A DNA stretch of 8,804 bases from an uncultured Eubacteriales bacterium (GTDB lineage: Bacteria; Bacillota; Clostridia; Lachnospirales; CAG-274): the NCBI GenBank assembly GCA_902496345.1, contig CABVAP010000096.1, positions 1 to 8,804 on the forward strand, read 5' to 3'. A model generated the notes under the pieces. It was given only the letters and a program-made list of their open reading frames with translations, was not told where the DNA came from and made no database searches. Numbering within the stretch: the stretch's first letter is position 1; each line of letters starts with the position of its first letter. Of the stretch, positions 5,590 to 8,804 are shown one piece after another. The position numbers and the translations under genes are program-made.

Positions 5590-6984
5590 ATGGATAAAAA
5601 AATTATATATGGAACTTTATCAGCTATCAGTATTTTAGTTGTTATCGTTGCTCTTGTTTTTGTCAATCTCATTGTTGAAAAACTTAATATTCAGGTTGAC
5701 CTTACACCTAAAGAAATGTACTCTATATCTGACAAAACTAAACAGGCTCTTTCAGAAGTTACAGACGATACTACAATCTATGTTCTCTCCCAAACAGGAA
5801 AAGAAGACTCAACTATTAAACAAATCCTTGAGGAATATGACAGCAACTGTTCTAAACTTAGTATTGAATATAAAGACCCTTACGTATATCCTGCTTTTGC
5901 AAAGGATTTTGCTGAAAATAATGAAGATATTGCGAACGATAGCCTTATAGTTGTTTGTGGGGACAAGCATAAAGTTATAAGTCCCTCTAGCCTTTATCAG
6001 GTTCAGGCTGACTATCAAACAGGTTCTTACCAAACAACTGGTATAACTGCCGAATCTGAAATTACAAACGCAATTAAATATGTTTCGATGGATAAAACTC
6101 CGGTCATTTACTATGTTTCTGGACATAATGAATTAAATATGTCTGAAACTTTAAAAAGTGAATATGAAAAAATGAATTTTCAAATAAAAACTCTTAATAT
6201 TGCTAAAAATGACGGTGTTCCAGAAGATTGTGACATACTCTTTATGACAACACCTGCTGTTGATTATACAGATGATGAGGCTCAAAAGGTTATTGACTAT
6301 TTAGCTAATGACGGTCGTGCTGAAGTTTTTGTTGATTGGGGTCAGGAAATCCCTAACTTTAATAAAATTTTGTCTGCTTATGGCGTTCAACCTCAAAACT
6401 CTATTATTTGTGAGGGTGACAAAGACCATTACATAAATAATCCCGTAAACGTAATGCCTATTATTCAAAAAACTGATGTTACAGCTGACTTAGCGTCAAG
6501 TGATTATCAAATGATTATCCCAATGGGTCAGGGAATAAAAACAACAGATGTTACAAAAAGCTCTATAAATATCGAGTCTTTGCTTAAAACAACTAGCTCT
6601 GCTTATGGAAAGACATCTAAAGACCCTAAATCAATTAATTTTGAAGACGGTGACGAAAAAGGTCCTTTTGATATTGCCGTCGCTATAACTGACTCTTACT
6701 ATACAGACAAAAATCACACAACTAAGCTTGTCGTATGTGGTTCATCTATTATACTTCAGGACCAGGGAATGACACAGGGAAGTCTTACATTTGCTATTAA
6801 CTCTGCAAGCTGGCTTAAAGGTGAGGCATCTAGTATATATATCCCTCCAAAGAGCCTTGAACAGGAAACAATCTCTATACCTGACGGAACAAAAGAAAAT
6901 ATTACTATATTCGTATGTGCTGTTATGCCTATCATTATTTTCGGTATTGGCGTTTATGTATGGTACAAAAGAAGATATAGCTAG
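5590..6984 (+). CDS. GldG-like ABC auxiliary membrane protein (ABC_transp_aux / GIFT-type domain)
   Basis: The 464-aa product has one N-terminal helix (about 7-29), a large domain predicted outside the membrane (30-437), and one C-terminal helix (about 439-458) ending in a basic KRRY tail. Family features: DLTPKEMYSISDKTKQ (37-52) right after the first helix, an AESEITNAIKYV segment (154-165), YYVSGHNE (174-181), and the PMGQGI block (311-316). In gliding Bacteroidota GldG accompanies GldA and GldF as an ABC complex component; the domain is distantly related to the N-terminal part of ciliary IFT52 (GIFT domain). No enzyme motif is visible, so it is probably structural or ligand-binding. TAGGAGG (5575-5581) overlaps the permease stop codon and serves as ribosome binding site. 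Gliding function is not implied; only the ABC-partner role is inferred. Confidence 0.85.
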   Translation: MDKKIIYGTLSAISILVVIVALVFVNLIVEKLNIQVDLTPKEMYSISDKTKQALSEVTDDTTIYVLSQTGKEDSTIKQILEEYDSNCSKLSIEYKDPYVYPAFAKDFAENNEDIANDSLIVVCGDKHKVISPSSLYQVQADYQTGSYQTTGITAESEITNAIKYVSMDKTPVIYYVSGHNELNMSETLKSEYEKMNFQIKTLNIAKNDGVPEDCDILFMTTPAVDYTDDEAQKVIDYLANDGRAEVFVDWGQEIPNFNKILSAYGVQPQNSIICEGDKDHYINNPVNVMPIIQKTDVTADLASSDYQMIIPMGQGIKTTDVTKSSINIESLLKTTSSAYGKTSKDPKSINFEDGDEKGPFDIAVAITDSYYTDKNHTTKLVVCGSSIILQDQGMTQGSLTFAINSASWLKGEASSIYIPPKSLEQETISIPDGTKENITIFVCAVMPIIIFGIGVYVWYKRRYS

Positions 6985-7000
6985 TTTGGTGGTGTTGTAA

Positions 7001-8455
7001 ATGGCTAAAAAATATGGAAAACTTATTGTAGGTGTAGTCCTCATAATTGTTTTAGGTCTTGTTTATTTCTTTTTGTTGTCTGATAACGGTGTTTCTAATG
7101 AAGTCGAAGAGGGGCAAACAGATGAACAAGTTATAAAACTTATTGATGGTGACAGAGAAAGCTCTGATGTTTCTTCTGTTGTTTTAAAAAATGGTGATGT
7201 TATTACAGAACTTATCCCAAATGAACAAGCTAGCGATACTATTTCATCTTGGGTAATAAAGGGATATGAAAACATTGAACTTAATAAATCTAATACAGAT
7301 AGTTTTGTTGAAAGTATGATTTCTATATCTTCTCGTCAAATTTTAAATGCTGACAATAATCTTACACAATACGGACTTGATAAACTAGATAAAAGTATAA
7401 CTATCAAATTTAACGATGATACTGAAAGTGTAATATACCTTGGAACATCTACAGCAGACGGTTCTTACTATTATGCGAAAAAATCTGATAGTGATAATAT
7501 TTATCTTGTTGACTCAATAAACGGCAAGAGAATTACATATTCTTTAAATGATTTTATTGATAAAACAGTTGCACAGATTTCGCCTTATTCTGTTATGGAG
7601 CTTAATATTAAGCGTAAGGGTAAAGAAGAAATTGACCTTGAATATACAACAGACAAATCTGGCAACGCTGAAAATCTTATTTCAATGGGTATGGAAACTA
7701 TGAATATGAAAAAGCCTTACGCTGGTATGGCTGTTTACCCTACGAATCTTCAAGACTCTGTACTTTCTAACATAACTGATTTTCAGCTTGGAAATTTTGT
7801 TGCTATACAAGGTGATAATCTTGCTCAATACGGACTTGATGAGCCTACAGCCCAAATTTTTATAAATGACGGAAACAATACTTTAAAAGTTATCGTTGGA
7901 AACAAAACAGATGACAAAAACTTTTACTGCATTGTAAACGATAAGCCTATTATATTTGCTGTTGACGAAAAATATATAAATCCTTTTATAAATGCTGACC
8001 CTATCAAGTTTGTTGAAAAATTTGTTGCTTTACACTACAGGGTTGATATGGAAAAAGTTGAAATGGACAATGGTGGCAAAAAATACGAAGTTACATTTGG
8101 CGAAGAGGTTCAAGACACAAGCGAAAGCGAAGAAAAACAAAACAGCAAATTCAACGATAACAGAAGAACTTACATAAACGGAAAAGAAGTTGACAAAGAT
8201 ACTTTTGCTGATTTTTGTGAGTTGCTTGTTGGTGTTACATTTGATAGCGTTGACGAAAGTGCTGACGCATCTGGTAAAGCTGATGTCGTTATTAAATATA
8301 CTTTAAAAGACGGTACAGTCGATGAGGTTTCATTTATCCCATACAGCAAAAACGAAAGTTTTTATGTTGTAAATGGCAAGTCACTTAGAGGTATGCTTGT
8401 AAGCAAACAAAATGTTACAAGAATATTTACTAAAGCTGATGAAATCTTGAAGTAA
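7001..8455 (+). CDS. DUF4340-domain membrane-anchored extracellular protein
   Basis: The 484-aa product starts with a basic KKYGK segment and one hydrophobic helix (about 7-26), with no cysteine for lipidation, so it is likely an uncleaved membrane anchor with the rest outside. Two similar modules are visible. The first contains LTQYGLD (121-127) followed by a strand-rich stretch with YLGTSTADGSYYYAKK (146-161). The second contains LAQYGLD (274-280) followed by IVGNKTDDKNFYCI (298-311). This is the DUF4340 pattern. A less similar third part runs from about 343 to 478 and includes a Ser/Glu/Gln-rich linker (about 370-383). DUF4340 proteins are commonly encoded beside GldG-like genes; their biochemical function is not established. 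GGTGGTG (6988-6994) precedes the ATG, 16 nt after the previous stop. A terminator follows, making it the last gene of the operon. Confidence 0.85.
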   Translation: MAKKYGKLIVGVVLIIVLGLVYFFLLSDNGVSNEVEEGQTDEQVIKLIDGDRESSDVSSVVLKNGDVITELIPNEQASDTISSWVIKGYENIELNKSNTDSFVESMISISSRQILNADNNLTQYGLDKLDKSITIKFNDDTESVIYLGTSTADGSYYYAKKSDSDNIYLVDSINGKRITYSLNDFIDKTVAQISPYSVMELNIKRKGKEEIDLEYTTDKSGNAENLISMGMETMNMKKPYAGMAVYPTNLQDSVLSNITDFQLGNFVAIQGDNLAQYGLDEPTAQIFINDGNNTLKVIVGNKTDDKNFYCIVNDKPIIFAVDEKYINPFINADPIKFVEKFVALHYRVDMEKVEMDNGGKKYEVTFGEEVQDTSESEEKQNSKFNDNRRTYINGKEVDKDTFADFCELLVGVTFDSVDESADASGKADVVIKYTLKDGTVDEVSFIPYSKNESFYVVNGKSLRGMLVSKQNVTRIFTKADEILK

Positions 8456-8494
8456 GTTATTTCTGAATTTTTATTTTCTTATAGTGTGCTAATT

Positions 8495-8529
8495 AAAAGA
8501 TGTTGGTTTCCTGAGGCCAACATCTTTTT
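8495..8529 (+). terminator. Rho-independent terminator of the ABC operon
   Basis: AAAAGATGTTGG (8495-8506) pairs perfectly over 12 bp with CCAACATCTTTT (8517-8528), with a 10-nt loop. The stem runs into a five-T run (8525-8529). It begins 40 nt after the last stop codon. The A-run on the left arm could let it work in both directions. Confidence 0.9.
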
Positions 8530-8537
8530 AAACTGGG

Positions 8538-8560
8538 GGTTTGTAGGGGTAAACCTTTTT
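8538..8560 (+). terminator. Possible weak second terminator
   Basis: GGTTT (8538-8542) and AAACC (8551-8555) form a 5-bp stem, extendable by G-U pairs, around an 8-nt loop and directly followed by TTTTT (8556-8560). It is short and G-rich in the loop. It may be a backup terminator or just the beginning of the repeat region. Confidence 0.3.
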
Positions 8561-8562
8561 AA

Positions 8563-8759
8563 AAAAAGATTTTAAAAAACTAGTTTTGGGTGGGTTTAGT
8601 TTTTGATTTATAATCCGATTTAATCGGAAATCTATTTATTTGCCTACGGCGTGGCATTTTTTAAGTAAAAAGATTTAAAAGACTAGTTTTGTGGTGGTTT
8701 TAGTTTTTTGGTTTATAATCCGATTTAATTGGAAATCTATTTATTTGCCTACGGCGTGG
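8563..8759. repeat. Two ~93-bp direct repeats, period ~105 bp
   Basis: Copy 1 (8563-8654) and copy 2 (8667-8759) align with about four substitutions and three single-base indels. The last ~46 bases of each, from TTTATAATCC to CTACGGCGTGG, differ at one position. Each copy contains a short dyad: TCCGATT-T-AATCGGA in copy 1 (8614-8628), and in copy 2 the same with one C to T change that keeps a G-U pair in RNA. T-run/A-run dyads flank and separate the copies (8556-8568, 8657-8672, 8763-8778). No coding capacity is apparent. It looks like a tandemly arranged non-coding repeat element. Confidence 0.8.
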
Positions 8760-8782
8760 TACTTTTTGATTGCAAAAAGTAC
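8759..8782. repeat. Perfect 10-bp hairpin ending the repeat array
   Basis: GTACTTTTTG (8759-8768) and CAAAAAGTAC (8773-8782) are exact reverse complements around a 4-nt ATTG loop. No T-run follows on either strand outside the stem. The position at the end of repeat copy 2, and degenerate T-run/A-run equivalents at the other junctions, suggest it is a structural boundary of the element. The sequence from 8783 to the window end shows no feature beyond a G-run. Confidence 0.7.
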
Positions 8783-8804
8783 CCAAAAACCTGGGGGGTT
8801 TCGA

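Noticed and set aside
3611..8455. Gliding motility locus
   Set aside because: Only GldA/F/G-like ABC components are present. No other gld or spr genes are visible and the organism appears to be a Firmicute, where these families occur without gliding.
8563..8759. CRISPR array
   Set aside because: There are only two copies, of about 93 bp, with no 25-40 bp repeats, no unique spacers of regular length and no cas genes.
8759..8782. Rho-independent terminator
   Set aside because: The stem is perfect, but no T-run follows it on either strand outside the arms, and the operon already has a strong terminator at 8495-8529.

Overview
The window looks like chromosomal DNA from a low-GC, Gram-positive, endospore-forming Firmicute, most likely a gut-type clostridium (Oscillospiraceae/Lachnospiraceae-like). 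This is inferred from the AT-rich sequence, strong AGGAGG-type ribosome binding sites, use of GTG and TTG starts, a SpoIID protein, and an envelope ABC system often seen in such genomes. The exact taxon cannot be read from the sequence. All six convincing genes lie on the + strand.

Layout. 1-217 is non-coding and packed with short inverted repeats. 231-1289 encodes SpoIID, the sporulation peptidoglycan lytic transglycosylase. A 126-bp AT-rich gap with three TATAAT hexamers leads into ftsH (1416-3473), the membrane AAA+ zinc protease. A 137-bp gap follows (3474-3610). It holds four DnaA-box-like 9-mers (one perfect TTATCCACA, two TTATNCACA, one single mismatch), arranged around a good sigma-A-type promoter. 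That promoter reads into a tight four-gene operon at 3611-8455: a GldA-like ABC ATPase, a GldF-like permease, a GldG-like auxiliary membrane protein, and a membrane-anchored DUF4340 protein. The genes overlap by 1 nt or are separated by 12-16 nt. A textbook Rho-independent terminator (8495-8529) closes the operon. 8531-8804 is non-coding and contains two ~93-bp direct repeats with T-run/A-run dyads at their junctions, ending in a perfect 10-bp hairpin.

How the genes work together. The ATPase and permease should form the core of an ABC-2-type exporter or mechano-transmission complex. The GldG-like and DUF4340 proteins each have a large domain predicted to lie outside the membrane, and would be its extracytoplasmic partners. 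The substrate is unknown. The family name comes from gliding bacteria, but nothing here suggests gliding. spoIID and ftsH are probably separate transcription units.

Most interesting points: the DnaA-box cluster overlapping the ABC operon promoter, the uncharacterised four-gene operon itself (with a modular DUF4340 protein and an acidic, internally duplicated ATPase tail), and structured repeats at both edges of the window.
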